From the NCBI RefSeq assembly GCF_002008315.2, contig NZ_MVDG02000001.1, positions 2,542,001 through 2,606,000 on the forward strand: a stretch of DNA of 64,000 bases, written 5' to 3'. The first letter of the stretch is position 1. Each line of letters begins with the position of its first letter. Source of the stretch: Arthrobacter sp. KBS0703 (lineage in GTDB: Bacteria > Actinomycetota > Actinomycetes > Actinomycetales > Micrococcaceae). The notes under the pieces were generated by a model. The model had not been told where the DNA came from, did no database searches, and saw nothing but the letters and a program-made list of their open reading frames with translations. The translations under genes were made by a program, and so were the position numbers. Positions 1 through 8,922 of the stretch are shown one piece after another.

Positions 1-1299
1 CGCAGGCTGGCGGACGGCGCACGCAAGGGCGGCAGCTACATCCTCACCGGCCGCGGCGTCGAACAGCACGTCGACGGGACCGACACCGCCACGGCCGCCA
101 TCAACCTCAGCCTCCTGCTCGGCCTGCCCGGCTCCGCCCGCAGCGGCTACGGCACACTCACCGGCCAGGGCAACGGCCAGGGCGGGCGCGAACACGGCCA
201 GAAGGCCGACCAGCTGCCGGGGTACCGCAAGATCACCGATCCCGCCGCGCGCGCCCACATGGCCAAGGTCTGGGACGTGCCCGAGTCGCTGATCCCCGGC
301 CCCGGCCTGCCGGCCGTCCAGATGCTCAAGTCGCTGGGAGAGCCCGACGGCGTGCGCTGCCTCTTCGTGCACGCCTCCAATATCGCCGTGGCGTCCCCCG
401 ACGCGAACGCCGTCATCAAAGGACTCCGCAGCCTGGATTTCCTCGTGGTCTGCGACTTCTTCATGTCCGAAACCGCCGCCGAGGCCCACCTCGTCCTGCC
501 GGTCCTCCAGTGGGCCGAGGAAGAGGGCACCCTGACCAACCTCGAAGGCCGCGTCCTGCGCCGCCGCAAGGCCATCCAGCCGCCCGCCGGGGCCCGCAGC
601 GAGCTGTGGATCATGGCCCGGCTGGCCGAAGCACTCGAGGCGCCGTCCACGTACAGCGATGACCCCGAGACGGTCTTCGAGGAGCTTCGCTTGGCGTCCG
701 CCGGCGGCGCGGCGGACTACTCCGGCATCGATTACGCCATGCTGGACCGCGGCGAAGCCGCGTACTGGCCGTACCCCGCGGGCAGCACCGGCACGCCACG
801 GATGTTCCTGGACGGGTTTGCGCACGCCGACGGAAGGGCAGTCATGACCGCGGTGACGCCCCGCCGTCGTCGTACCCCCATGGCGAACCCTGACCCGGCC
901 GCGAAGCCGATGACCCTCATCACCGGACGCCTGCTGGAGCATTACCAGTCCGGCGCCCAGACGCGGCGCGTCTCCGAACTGCTGGCGTCCCAGCCGGAAG
1001 CCAGGCTGCAGATCCACCCCGCAGCCGCGGCCGCCATGGGCATCACGGACGGCGCACGGGTATCGGTGGCGAACGAGCGCGGCGAGGTAGTGTGCCGGGC
1101 GGAGCTCAGCACGGCCATCCGCCAGGAGACCGTGTTCCTGCCCTTCCATTTCCCGGAGCTGGAAAGCGCGAACCGGCTGACCGAAGCCGCCACCGACCCC
1201 ATCTCGGGAATGCCCGAATTCAAGTTCAACAAAGTATGGATCCGGCTGGCCGCGAACGTACCAAGCAACAGTGTTCTTCAGACCTCGGAGGCCTCATGA
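1..1299 (+). CDS. nasC: Assimilatory nitrate reductase catalytic subunit, 3' part
   Basis: Molybdopterin enzyme that reduces nitrate to nitrite in the cytoplasm. The frame is open from base 1, so the N-terminus (the [4Fe-4S] Cys cluster and most of the molybdopterin domain) lies outside the window; 432 residues remain. The stretch [20 protein letters not shown] (residues about 53-72 of the fragment) is the conserved nitrate reductase signature. It is followed by the phrase [13 protein letters not shown] and a C-terminal molybdopterin-dinucleotide-binding domain (from about residue 302, [20 protein letters not shown]). The stop TGA overlaps the ATG of the next gene (ATGA at 1296-1299), so the two are translationally coupled subunits of one enzyme. 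The family call is firm. The symbol follows Bacillus naming, where NasB/NasC pair in this way. Confidence 0.93.
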   Translation, partial: RRLADGARKGGSYILTGRGVEQHVDGTDTATAAINLSLLLGLPGSARSGYGTLTGQGNGQGGREHGQKADQLPGYRKITDPAARAHMAKVWDVPESLIPGPGLPAVQMLKSLGEPDGVRCLFVHASNIAVASPDANAVIKGLRSLDFLVVCDFFMSETAAEAHLVLPVLQWAEEEGTLTNLEGRVLRRRKAIQPPAGARSELWIMARLAEALEAPSTYSDDPETVFEELRLASAGGAADYSGIDYAMLDRGEAAYWPYPAGSTGTPRMFLDGFAHADGRAVMTAVTPRRRRTPMANPDPAAKPMTLITGRLLEHYQSGAQTRRVSELLASQPEARLQIHPAAAAAMGITDGARVSVANERGEVVCRAELSTAIRQETVFLPFHFPELESANRLTEAATDPISGMPEFKFNKVWIRLAANVPSNSVLQTSEAS

Positions 1300-2858
1300 G
1301 CGAGCAGATTGTAATTGTCGGATTCGGTCCGGTGGCGGCGCGGCTGGTCGACGAACTGCTGCCGGCGGTTCGCGGCGGGCAAGTGCGGCTGACGGTCATC
1401 GGCCAGGAAACCGACGCCGCCTATAACCGTGTGCTGGTCGCCGATCTGGGCGTCGGGCGCACCACCGCCGAGGCACTGGCCCTCGCTGACGCCGCCGCCC
1501 TCACGGCGGAAGGCGTTGACGTCCGGCTGGGCGTCAAGGTCAAGCGCGTGGACCGGGCACGGCAAAACGTCATTCTCACCGACGGCACCTCGGCCCACTA
1601 CGACCGGCTGGTCTTCGCCACCGGCTCCCGCCCCGTCATCCCCAACCTGACCGGGATCAACCCGGACCCCGCCGCGCCCGTCCTGCCAGCCGGCGTCACC
1701 GCGCTGCGCGACCTCCGCGACGCCGAGGTCCTCCGCAAGGCCGTGGCCGGCCGCAAGCGCGTGGTGGTGCTCGGCGGCGGCGTGCTCGGGCTGGAAACCG
1801 CCCTGGCCGCCGCCGAGGAAGGCGCCACCGTCACCGTGGTGCACAACGGACCCCACCCGCTGGGCCGCAACATCGACCGCGGCGGCGGCGCGGTGCTTGC
1901 CGCCAGCCTGCGCAACTGCGGCGTGCGCGTCGCCGGCAACGCGCGTTCCACCGGCGTGGAACACAACGCTCCCGACGGCGGGTTCTCGGCCCTGCTGCTC
2001 GACGACGGATCGGCGATCGATGGCGACCTCCTGGTCCTCTCGTGCGGCGTCCGGCCGCGAACCGAACTGGCCGAAGGCTGCGGGCTTTCCACGGCGACGG
2101 GCATCCTGGTGGATCACCGGCTGCGCGCGCACCACGAACCGCACATCTTCGCCATTGGCGACTGCGCCGAAGTCCGGTGCCCGGAACCGGACTGCGTTGA
2201 GTGCCGCACCGCCCGGGGACCGTCCGGACTCGTCGGACCGGGCTGGCGTCAGGCCGAATGGCTCGCCGAGTACCTGCTGCTGCTCAACGAGGGATCGCAG
2301 GAGGACGCCGATTCGCTGCCCGCACTCCCCCAGGAGAAGCCCGGCGTGATTGTGCTCAAGGCCCGCGGCATGAACATGGCCGTGGCCGGGGACAACGCGG
2401 CGGAGCCTTGGGACGAGGAAGTCCTGACCGCCGGAGCAGTCAACGGCCGGCCCCGGCTCCAGATCGCCCAGTGGGCCGATCCCGAACACGGCCGCTACGT
2501 GAAGATGACCACCCGCGGCGGCGTGCTCGAGGGCCTGGTCAGCGTGGGAATGCCCCGCACCGCCGGAGAGCTGGTGCAGCTCTTTGAACGAGGCGCGGAA
2601 CTGCCCGCCGACCGCTCCCTGCTCCTGCGTCTGGACGGACCGGACCAGCTGGCGCCGTCCGCTGCCTCCAACGATCCGGAAAGCACCGTGTGCCGGTGTG
2701 CCGGCGTCAGCGGCGGCAAGATCACGGAGGCCGTGACAGGCGGCTGCTCCACGGTGGCCGAGGTCTCCTCAGCAACCCGCGCCGGCACCGGCTGCGGCGG
2801 CTGCCACGAGGACATCAAGGGGCTCATCGAAAAACACTTCCAGGCGGCAGCCGCCTAA
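1296..2858 (+). CDS. nasB: NasB-like electron-transfer subunit of nitrate reductase (FAD, NAD(P)H, BFD [2Fe-2S])
   Basis: 520-residue flavoprotein expected to pass electrons from NAD(P)H through FAD and an iron-sulfur cluster to the catalytic subunit encoded just upstream. An N-terminal FAD-binding Rossmann motif (VIVGFGPVAAR, residues 6-16), a central NAD(P) motif (VVLGGGVLGLE, about 157-167) and the FAD-contact motif IFAIGDCAE are visible. The last 50 residues form a BFD-like domain with Cys pairs (VCRCAG and GCGGCHED). It is the same architecture as the N-terminal half of NirB but without the siroheme domain. The start is ATG 1296, in a 4-bp overlap with the upstream stop. A longer open frame reaches back to 1092 but lies inside the reductase gene and is not needed. 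Alternative: a free-standing NirB-like NADH dehydrogenase domain. Confidence 0.85.
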   Translation: MSEQIVIVGFGPVAARLVDELLPAVRGGQVRLTVIGQETDAAYNRVLVADLGVGRTTAEALALADAAALTAEGVDVRLGVKVKRVDRARQNVILTDGTSAHYDRLVFATGSRPVIPNLTGINPDPAAPVLPAGVTALRDLRDAEVLRKAVAGRKRVVVLGGGVLGLETALAAAEEGATVTVVHNGPHPLGRNIDRGGGAVLAASLRNCGVRVAGNARSTGVEHNAPDGGFSALLLDDGSAIDGDLLVLSCGVRPRTELAEGCGLSTATGILVDHRLRAHHEPHIFAIGDCAEVRCPEPDCVECRTARGPSGLVGPGWRQAEWLAEYLLLLNEGSQEDADSLPALPQEKPGVIVLKARGMNMAVAGDNAAEPWDEEVLTAGAVNGRPRLQIAQWADPEHGRYVKMTTRGGVLEGLVSVGMPRTAGELVQLFERGAELPADRSLLLRLDGPDQLAPSAASNDPESTVCRCAGVSGGKITEAVTGGCSTVAEVSSATRAGTGCGGCHEDIKGLIEKHFQAAAA

Positions 2859-2937
2859 AACCTGACGCGGCCGCGATTGAGCCCGTCGAAATCCGGCGTG
2901 TATTCCGCTGAGGGAAGGCCGGAGGTAACCTCTGCGT

Positions 2938-3759
2938 ATGGCCGAGGCGGCGGCGACACCCGGGACAGCGACCTCCGAGCGCGTGCAGGCAGTGAAACCG
3001 CTCGCCTGGATCATGGCCGGGTTATCGGCCGTCGTCTTCTATGGCATCATCGATCTGACCACGTTGGCGGACGGGGCTAATCCGGACTACGAGTGGAAGG
3101 TTCCCCTCGAAGTCAGCTGGGGAAGCCTGTTCACGTTCGTCCTGGCGGGATCCTACGCGTGGATCGCGCTCAGGCCCCACCGTGCTTGGCCCGCAGTAGT
3201 GCAGCTCGCGGTGGCCGCGGTGGCGCTGACCATCAGCAGCATTATCGGCGCCGATGTGCGGCCCCTCCTTCTTGGCGTACCCGTTTCAGGCTCGGCTGCG
3301 CTCTTCGCCTGGCTGAGCCGGGAAGTGGCGGGCCCGTTCCCGCGTGCCTTTTCGGTGGACTGGCCGGTTCTGCTGCTGGCTATCGCCGGCGCGCCGATGT
3401 GGCTGTTCTACTCCCTGCGGGCCATGGAGGAATCGCGCACAAAACCCGCGGGCCCGGAGGATTGGATGTTCCAGACGATGGGCATCAACCACTGGCCGGT
3501 CCAGGGCGCCGCGGGCCTCGCTGTGGGGGCTTGCGCCCTAGTCATGGCTTTCTGGCCAGCGGGCCGCCCGCTAATGCGCTTGAGCCTCAGCTTGTCAGCG
3601 ACTCTTATCGGCGCGGCGATGCTCGCATACCCCGACCGCGACGGCGCCATGCCAAGTCCCATGTGGGGTGTGGCCATGGTGATCTGGGGAACCCTGCTGG
3701 CGCTTCCCGTGGCCGACCGGCGCATGGACGCGGAGCGCGGTCTCGACACGGCCGATTGA
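2938..3759 (+). CDS. Hypothetical multi-pass membrane protein
   Basis: 273 residues, not recognised as a named family. After a short soluble N-terminus there are about seven hydrophobic segments, the first at roughly residues 25-42, then 60-80, 87-105 and 108-125, with a cluster of three in the C-terminal half. The loop around residues 160-185 (EESRTKPAGPEDWMFQ) is polar and charged. ATG 2938 is preceded by an AGGT-rich ribosome-binding region. It lies 79 bp after nasB in the same direction, but its own leader separates it from that operon, and it ends 28 bp before the convergent flavoprotein gene. No catalytic motif is visible, so no function is proposed. Confidence 0.8.
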   Translation: MAEAAATPGTATSERVQAVKPLAWIMAGLSAVVFYGIIDLTTLADGANPDYEWKVPLEVSWGSLFTFVLAGSYAWIALRPHRAWPAVVQLAVAAVALTISSIIGADVRPLLLGVPVSGSAALFAWLSREVAGPFPRAFSVDWPVLLLAIAGAPMWLFYSLRAMEESRTKPAGPEDWMFQTMGINHWPVQGAAGLAVGACALVMAFWPAGRPLMRLSLSLSATLIGAAMLAYPDRDGAMPSPMWGVAMVIWGTLLALPVADRRMDAERGLDTAD

Positions 3760-3787
3760 GCCTATCGACATCACGGGTCTCGCACCC

Positions 3788-5197
3788 CTACATGTGCACG
3801 TGCAGGCGCCGCGCCGCTTCAGAGATGGAGCCGCTCAGTGACGGGTACACGGTAAAGGTGCTGGCGACGTCGTCGACGTGAAGCTTCTGGGTCACCGCGA
3901 TGGAAATCGCGAAAATCAGCTCGGACGCGTTGGGTCCCACCACGACGCCGCCGATCACGGTGCCCGATCCCTTGCGGGCGAAGATCTTGACGAAGCCGTC
4001 CTTGTGGTTGCGCATCTTGGCACGGGCATTGCTCTTCAGGGAAAGCTTGACGACGTCGCCCTGGTACTTGCCGGAGTCGATCTCGGCCTCGGACACGCCC
4101 ACCGACGCGATTTCCGGCGACGTGAAGATGTTGGACGCCACCTGGTGCAGCTTGATGGGCGTCACGCCGTCGCCGAGGAAGTGCGCAATGGCGATCCTGC
4201 CCTGCATGGCCGCCACGGACGCGAGCGCTAGAACGCCGGTGCAGTCGCCGGCGGCATAGATGTTGGGGGCGGTGGTGCGGGAGACGCCGTCCACCTTGAT
4301 GTGGCCGCTCTCGGTCAGCGCGACGCCCGCTTCCTCGAGCCCGATCCCGGCCGTGTTGGGGATGGAGCCCACGCAGACCAGGCAGTGGCTGCCGGTCACC
4401 TGGGAGCCGTCGCCCAGGGTGACCACCACGCCGTCGTCCGTGCGCTCCACAGTCTCGGCACGGGAGCGGGAAAGCACCTTGACGCCGCGGCGTTCGAAGA
4501 CTTCCTCGAGCACCTCCGCAGCGTCGGTGTCCGAGCCGGGGAGAACGCGGTCGCGGCTGGAGATCAGGGTGACCTTGGAACCCAGGCCGTTATAGGCGGA
4601 AGCGAACTCGGCACCGGTGACGCCGGAGCCCACCACGATCAGTTCCTCGGGCAGCTCGTCCAGGTTGTAGATCTGGGCCCAGTTCAGGATCCGCTGGCCG
4701 TCGGGGCGGGCCGTGGGCAGTTCGCGCGGGTGGGCGCCAACGGTCAGCAGGATGGCGTCGGCTTCAACGGTTTCGGTGCCGTCGGCCGTCAGGACTTCGA
4801 TGGTGTGGTTGTCCACCAGCTTGCCGGAGCCGATCAGGATGCGGACGCCCTGCTGCTCCAGGCCGGCGGTGATGTCCCTCGACTGCTGCCGCGCGAGGCC
4901 CAGCAGGCGGTCGTTGATGTGCTTCAGGTCCGCGCGCATGACCGGAACGAAGTCCCCGCCGTCGACGTCGAACTTGACTCCCAGCTCCCCCGCCTCACCG
5001 ACGCGGGTCATCAGATCCGCCGTCGCGATCAGCGTTTTGGAGGGCACGACGTCGGTCAGCACCGCGGAGCCGCCGAGGCCGGCGCGCTCAATGATGGTGA
5101 CGTGTGCCCCCAGGGAGGCGGCCACCATGGCGGCTTCGTAACCGCCCGGGCCTCCGCCGAGGATTGCGATTCGGGGGGCGCTGAAATCAGGATGCAT
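3788..5197 (-). CDS. NAD(P)H-quinone dehydrogenase / dihydrolipoamide-dehydrogenase-like flavoprotein
   Basis: 469-residue pyridine nucleotide-disulfide oxidoreductase family member. Visible parts are the N-terminal FAD motif (IAILGGGPGGYEAAM), the NAD motif (LIVVGSGVTGAEFASAY), the second FAD motif (PNIYAAGDCTGV) and a C-terminal dimerisation domain. The redox-active CxxxxC pair of true dihydrolipoamide dehydrogenases is replaced by GLGGSAVLTDVVPSK. That is typical of the actinobacterial LpdA/quinone-reductase branch, so this is probably not the E3 subunit of pyruvate dehydrogenase. ATG 5197 was chosen because the FAD motif begins eight residues later; upstream codons to 5380 run through the promoter of the divergent purine nucleoside phosphorylase gene. 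Alternative: soluble transhydrogenase-like enzyme. Confidence 0.87.
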   Translation of the reverse strand: MHPDFSAPRIAILGGGPGGYEAAMVAASLGAHVTIIERAGLGGSAVLTDVVPSKTLIATADLMTRVGEAGELGVKFDVDGGDFVPVMRADLKHINDRLLGLARQQSRDITAGLEQQGVRILIGSGKLVDNHTIEVLTADGTETVEADAILLTVGAHPRELPTARPDGQRILNWAQIYNLDELPEELIVVGSGVTGAEFASAYNGLGSKVTLISSRDRVLPGSDTDAAEVLEEVFERRGVKVLSRSRAETVERTDDGVVVTLGDGSQVTGSHCLVCVGSIPNTAGIGLEEAGVALTESGHIKVDGVSRTTAPNIYAAGDCTGVLALASVAAMQGRIAIAHFLGDGVTPIKLHQVASNIFTSPEIASVGVSEAEIDSGKYQGDVVKLSLKSNARAKMRNHKDGFVKIFARKGSGTVIGGVVVGPNASELIFAISIAVTQKLHVDDVASTFTVYPSLSGSISEAARRLHVHM

Positions 5198-5330
5198 AGT
5201 CACAATCAACCATTCTCCCGCATCCCTGCCGCACCACCAACAAACGGGGCCCGCTCCGGCGCCCGGCAGGCGTGCCTTCGATCCGTGTTTTCCGCTGTGC
5301 ACACCGGCGTCCGCACGATAGCTTGTACCA

Positions 5331-6149
5331 GTGAGTAATACAGAATTCCTGAACACTGACCCCTTCGAAGCAGCCCGCACCGCCGCCGACTACATCGCAG
5401 CAGAGACCGGCGTCGACTCGCACGACATCGCCCTGGTCCTGGGCTCCGGCTGGGGCGAGGCCGCGGAACTCATCGGCGAGACCACCGCCACCCTCACGGC
5501 GTCGGAGGTGCCGGGCTTTTCCGCGCCGGCAGTGGAGGGCCACGTGGGCACCATCCGCTCGGTCCTGACGCGGGAAGGCAAGCGCGCGCTGGTGCTCGGC
5601 GCCCGTACGCACTACTACGAGGGCAAAGGCGTCCGCGCGGTCGTCCACGGCGTGCGCACGGCCGCCGCCGCCGGCTGCAAGACCCTCGTGCTCACCAACG
5701 GTTGCGGCGGACTCGACGAAAACTGGACGCCGGGCACCCCCGTGCTCATCAAAGATCACATCAACCTCACCGCAACATCACCGCTCGAGGGCGCAACCTT
5801 CGTGGATCTGACGGATCTCTACTCGTCCCGGATCCGCGGCCTGGCCCGTGAGGTTGATCCTTCCCTGGACGAGGGCGTGTACGCGCAGTTCACCGGGCCC
5901 CACTACGAAACCCCGGCTGAGGTGCAGTACGCCAAGCGGATCGGCGCCGATCTCGTCGGCATGTCCACGGCGCTGGAAGCCATCGCCGCGCGGCACGCGG
6001 GCATGGAGGTGTTCGGCATTTCACTGGTCACCAACCTCGCCGCCGGCATCAGCCCCGCGCCGCTAAGCCATCAGGAAGTGATCGAATCCGGCCAAGCCGC
6101 CGGACCGCGGATCTCCAAGCTCCTGGCCGAAATCATCGCCAAGCTCTAA
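5331..6149 (+). CDS. Purine-nucleoside phosphorylase (trimeric type)
   Basis: 272 residues. Phosphorolysis of purine nucleosides to base and (deoxy)ribose-1-phosphate in salvage. Family motifs are the phosphate-binding loop LVLGSGWGE (about residues 36-44), the TNGCGGL segment, the base-site region YAQFTGPHYETPAEVQ and GADLVGMSTALEAIAARH. The start is GTG 5331, 133 bp from the divergent flavoprotein start. The stop TAA overlaps the stop of the convergent Rrf2 gene (shared bases 6146-6149). A phosphohexomutase follows nearby and deoC lies about 9 kb downstream, so the region holds several steps of nucleoside and sugar-phosphate catabolism, although they do not form one operon. The product may be called PunA or DeoD in related genomes. 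Confidence 0.93.
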   Translation: MSNTEFLNTDPFEAARTAADYIAAETGVDSHDIALVLGSGWGEAAELIGETTATLTASEVPGFSAPAVEGHVGTIRSVLTREGKRALVLGARTHYYEGKGVRAVVHGVRTAAAAGCKTLVLTNGCGGLDENWTPGTPVLIKDHINLTATSPLEGATFVDLTDLYSSRIRGLAREVDPSLDEGVYAQFTGPHYETPAEVQYAKRIGADLVGMSTALEAIAARHAGMEVFGISLVTNLAAGISPAPLSHQEVIESGQAAGPRISKLLAEIIAKL

Positions 6150-6631
6150 CTGACCCTGCCCAGGAGGTGCGCGACGGTGTTGGGGCGCGCCTCAGGGAAC
6201 CGCCGCTCAATGGACAGCGCGATGCCCGCCACGGACTGCCTGGCGAGTTCGGTCCGCCAGGCGAGCTCGGCCTGGCGCATGGACTGGGAGATCAGGCAGC
6301 TCCGGGCGTAGTCCTCGTCCATCTCCCCTCCGGGGCCGTTCTTCAGGATGCCGTCGCAGCGGAAGGCCAGCTCCCTGCCTTCGATGGCCAGCACCACGTC
6401 CAGCACGGTGATCCTGTCCGGCCGGCGCGCCAGCTGGAATCCGCCCTTGGGGCCGGAGACCGACACCAGGACCCCTGCCCGCACCAGCGCCTGGAGCTGC
6501 TTGTTCAGGTAGGCCGGCGGCAGCTTGTACAGCTCCGCCAGCCGCGCACTGCTGATTGGCTCATCGCCGGGCAACCAGGCCATGTTCACGCAACAGTGCA
6601 GCGCCCACTCCACGCCCTGGTTCATCTTCAT
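6146..6631 (-). CDS. Rrf2-family transcriptional regulator
   Basis: 161-residue winged-helix regulator of the Rrf2 family (IscR/NsrR relatives). The N-terminus MKMNQGVEWALHCCVNMAWL, the recognition region ISSARLAELYKLPPAYLNKQ and the wing VSVSGPKGGFQLARRP are typical. The three-Cys cluster-binding motif of IscR is not complete: the central part has FRCDG and, about 19 residues later, RSCLIS. An iron-sulfur cofactor is therefore uncertain. A TTGACA/TACTGT promoter lies directly upstream with spacing that puts transcription initiation at or next to the ATG at 6631, which suggests a leaderless transcript and supports this start over longer frames. It is convergent with the nucleoside phosphorylase gene and divergent from the phosphohexomutase. 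The target is unknown. Confidence 0.88.
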   Translation of the reverse strand: MKMNQGVEWALHCCVNMAWLPGDEPISSARLAELYKLPPAYLNKQLQALVRAGVLVSVSGPKGGFQLARRPDRITVLDVVLAIEGRELAFRCDGILKNGPGGEMDEDYARSCLISQSMRQAELAWRTELARQSVAGIALSIERRFPEARPNTVAHLLGRVS

Positions 6632-6637
6632 TCCGAG

Positions 6638-6667
6638 ACAGTACGTGTCCTGAATTTTCACTGTCAA
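6638..6667 (-). promoter_or_regulatory. Predicted promoter of the Rrf2 gene
   Basis: On the minus strand, TTGACA (6667-6662) and TACTGT (6643-6638) are separated by 18 bases. The expected start point falls about 6-7 bases further on, at or beside the ATG at 6631, so the message would be leaderless. Seen directly in the sequence; activity is inferred. Confidence 0.5.
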
Positions 6668-6773
6668 GGAACGGCAATTCCTGCGGTCGAGGAGCTGCAG
6701 CGAGCCAAGTTGTGACCGGACCGAAGGCTTGTCCGGCACCGGTCCCCGCCGCTTTGACGATAGTTTGGTTCCT

Positions 6774-8545
6774 ATGACGTCTTCCGATGCCGATTCCCAG
6801 CTGCTCAACGACGCCCGTGCCTGGGCTGCGCAGGATCCGGATCCCGTGACCGCCGCCACGCCTGTCTCTTATACACATCTAGATGTGTATAAGAGACAGC
6901 CGGCACGCCGGCGGCGCGCCAGGAACTGGCCGACAGCTTCAACGGAACGCTGGAGTTCGGCACGGCAGGCCTCCGGGCGGCCCTCGGGCCCGGCCCCAAC
7001 CGGATGAACCGGGTGGTGGTCCGCCGCGCGGCGGCAGGCTTCGCGAGCTTCCTCGCCGGGGCGGTGGCGCAGGCCTCCCGCGGAACCCGGCCGCGCGCCG
7101 TCGTCGGTTATGACGCCCGCTACAACTCCGACATCTTCGCCCAAGAGACTGCGGCGATCTTCACCGCAGCCGGAATCGACACGTTCCTGATGCCGGGCGC
7201 GCTGTCTCTTATACACATCTAGATGTGTATAAGAGACAGGGCGTACGCCGTGCGGGCACTGGATTGCGACGGCGGCGTGATGGTCACGGCCAGCCATAAC
7301 CCGCCGCAGGACAACGGCTACAAGGTGTACCTGGGCCGCCACGCGGTCGAGGAAAGCGGCCGGGGTGCGCAGATCGTGGCACCGTACGATGCCCTCATCG
7401 CCGCGGAAATCGCCAAGGTCGGCGCCGTGGATTCCATCCAGCTGGCCGACGGCGGGTGGACCGTGCTGGACGCCGGCATCGCCCGGGACTACGAGTCGGC
7501 CACGGCGGCCCTGGCCAACCGTGAACTCTTCCCGGCCCGCGATCTCAAGATCGTGCTGACGCCGATGCACGGCGTGGGCGGCGAAACCGCCGTGTCCGTC
7601 CTCAGCGCTGCCGGCTTCACCGACGTCACGGTTGTCAGCGAACAGGCCGAACCGGACCCGGACTTCCCCACCGTAAGTTTCCCCAACCCCGAGGAGCCCG
7701 GGGCCCTGGACCTCGCGCTCGGGGCCGCCATGCAGGCCGACGCGGACATCGTCCTGGCCAACGACCCCGACGCCGACCGCGCCGCGGTTGCCGCGAAGGA
7801 CCCGGACACGGGCGCGTGGCGGATGCTCCGCGGCGATGAAGTGGGCGCCCTGCTCGGGGCACATGTGGTGGCGCGGCTGGCCTCAAACGGCGAGGAAAGG
7901 CCCGACGGCGTATTCGCCAATTCGATCGTTTCCTCGCGGCTGCTCTCACGCATCGCAGCCGCGGCAGGGTATGCGCACGAGGAGACCCTGACCGGATTCA
8001 AGTGGATTTCCCGGGTCCCGGGCCTGCTGTACGGCTACGAGGAGGCGCTGGGCTATTGCGTGGCCCCGGACCTGGTCCGGGACAAGGACGGCATTTCCGC
8101 GGCCGTGCTGATCGCGGAATTCGCCGCCGCGGCCAAGGCGGACGGCAAAACCATCTTCGACACCCTGGACGAGCTGTATCTGGTCCACGGCCTGCACGCG
8201 AGCGACCAGCTGAGCATCCGCGTGGCAGACCTGGGCCTGCTGGATGCCATGATGAACCGGCTGCGCGTGAGTCCGCCCGAATCATTCGGCGGTTCCGCCG
8301 TCGAAACGTTCATTGACCTGGCCGAGGGCAGCGAACAGCTGCCGCCAACCGACGGCCTGCTCTACCTGACCCGCGATCTGAGCCGGGTGATCATCCGTCC
8401 CAGCGGCACCGAGCCGAAGCTCAAGTGCTACCTGGAGGTTATCCGCATTGTAGGATCGGCCGCCGAACTGCCCGAGGCCCGGCTGGCCGCGCGGACGGCC
8501 CTGGACCAGGTGCTGGGCGACGTCCGCGAGGCCCTGGGCCTGTAA
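6774..8545 (+). CDS. Phospho-sugar mutase (phosphoglucomutase/phosphomannomutase family), broken by two adapter insertions
   Basis: Alpha-D-phosphohexomutase family enzyme moving phosphate between C1 and C6 (or C5 in a phosphopentomutase). ATG 6774 begins MTSSDADSQLLNDARAW. After the adapter at 6862-6899 the frame changes and continues GTPAARQELADSFNGTLEFG. A second adapter at 7202-7239 adds an in-frame TAG and is followed by AYAVRALDCDGGVM. Beyond it come the active-site serine loop (TASHNPPQDNGYK), the metal-binding DPDADR, the sugar-specificity region (GYEEALGY) and the phosphate-binding loop RPSGTEPKLKCYLEV. The bases normally between MPGA and AYAV appear to be missing. The gene is probably intact in the organism and broken only in this assembly. 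It converges with nirD, with 11 bp between stops. Confidence 0.85.
6862..6899. other. Nextera mate-pair junction adapter, duplicate form (artefact)
   Basis: Perfect 38-bp palindrome made of CTGTCTCTTATACACATCT and its reverse complement, identical to the Illumina circularised duplicate junction adapter. It interrupts and frameshifts the phosphohexomutase gene. Confidence 0.97.
7202..7239. other. Nextera mate-pair junction adapter, duplicate form (artefact)
   Basis: Second full 38-bp copy, 302 bp after the first. It puts a TAG into the phosphohexomutase frame and probably replaces a short piece of real sequence. Confidence 0.97.
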
Positions 8546-8556
8546 TCAGGGCAGTC

Positions 8557-8922
8557 CTACAGTTCAACCTCGAGGACGCCGTCGGCGATGCGCGTGCTGA
8601 ACGTGGCCAGACGCAGTTCGGGGTTGCCGAAGCACTCTCCGGTCTCGAGGTCGTAGACCTCCTTGTGCAAGGGCGATGCGATGGTGGGACGCGTGCCGCG
8701 TGACCCGAGTATGCCGCGTGCCATGACGAAGGAGCCGGTGGCCGGGTCCTCCTGTGCCACGGCGAAAACCTCACCGGGCGCGGTGCGGAAAAGCGCCACC
8801 TGAAGGCCGGCAATGAGTGCCGCTTCGCCCCAGGCGATCTCCAGATCCTCCACGGCGCAGACCTGGTGCCAGCCAGTGGCGTACCCGGTGGCCAGATCCT
8901 CAAGTTCCAGTGTTGCCGTCAT
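8557..8922 (-). CDS. nirD: Nitrite reductase small subunit NirD
   Basis: 121-residue Rieske-fold protein that partners NirB in NADH-dependent reduction of nitrite to ammonium. The sequence WHQVCAVEDLEIAWGEAALIAG, the segment VALFRTAPGEVFAVAQEDP and the C-terminal PLHKEVYDLETGECFGNPE match NirD. The Cys/His pairs that bind the [2Fe-2S] cluster in true Rieske proteins are absent, as is normal for NirD. ATG 8922 has a strong GGAGAGGAGC ribosome-binding site. Unusually, nirD is not downstream of nirB. It faces the other way, and the two share a 292-bp upstream region, so a common regulator could control both from between them. It ends 11 bp from the phosphohexomutase stop. Confidence 0.92.
   Translation of the reverse strand: MTATLELEDLATGYATGWHQVCAVEDLEIAWGEAALIAGLQVALFRTAPGEVFAVAQEDPATGSFVMARGILGSRGTRPTIASPLHKEVYDLETGECFGNPELRLATFSTRIADGVLEVEL

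Noticed and set aside
6862..6899. 38-bp palindromes as transposon ends, a new repeat family or a CRISPR-like array
   Set aside because: Identical to the synthetic mate-pair junction adapter, inserted at random points in conserved genes, with truncated copies and no transposase or target duplication.
7203..7260. Programmed frameshift or split phosphohexomutase
   Set aside because: Breaks coincide exactly with adapter sequence.
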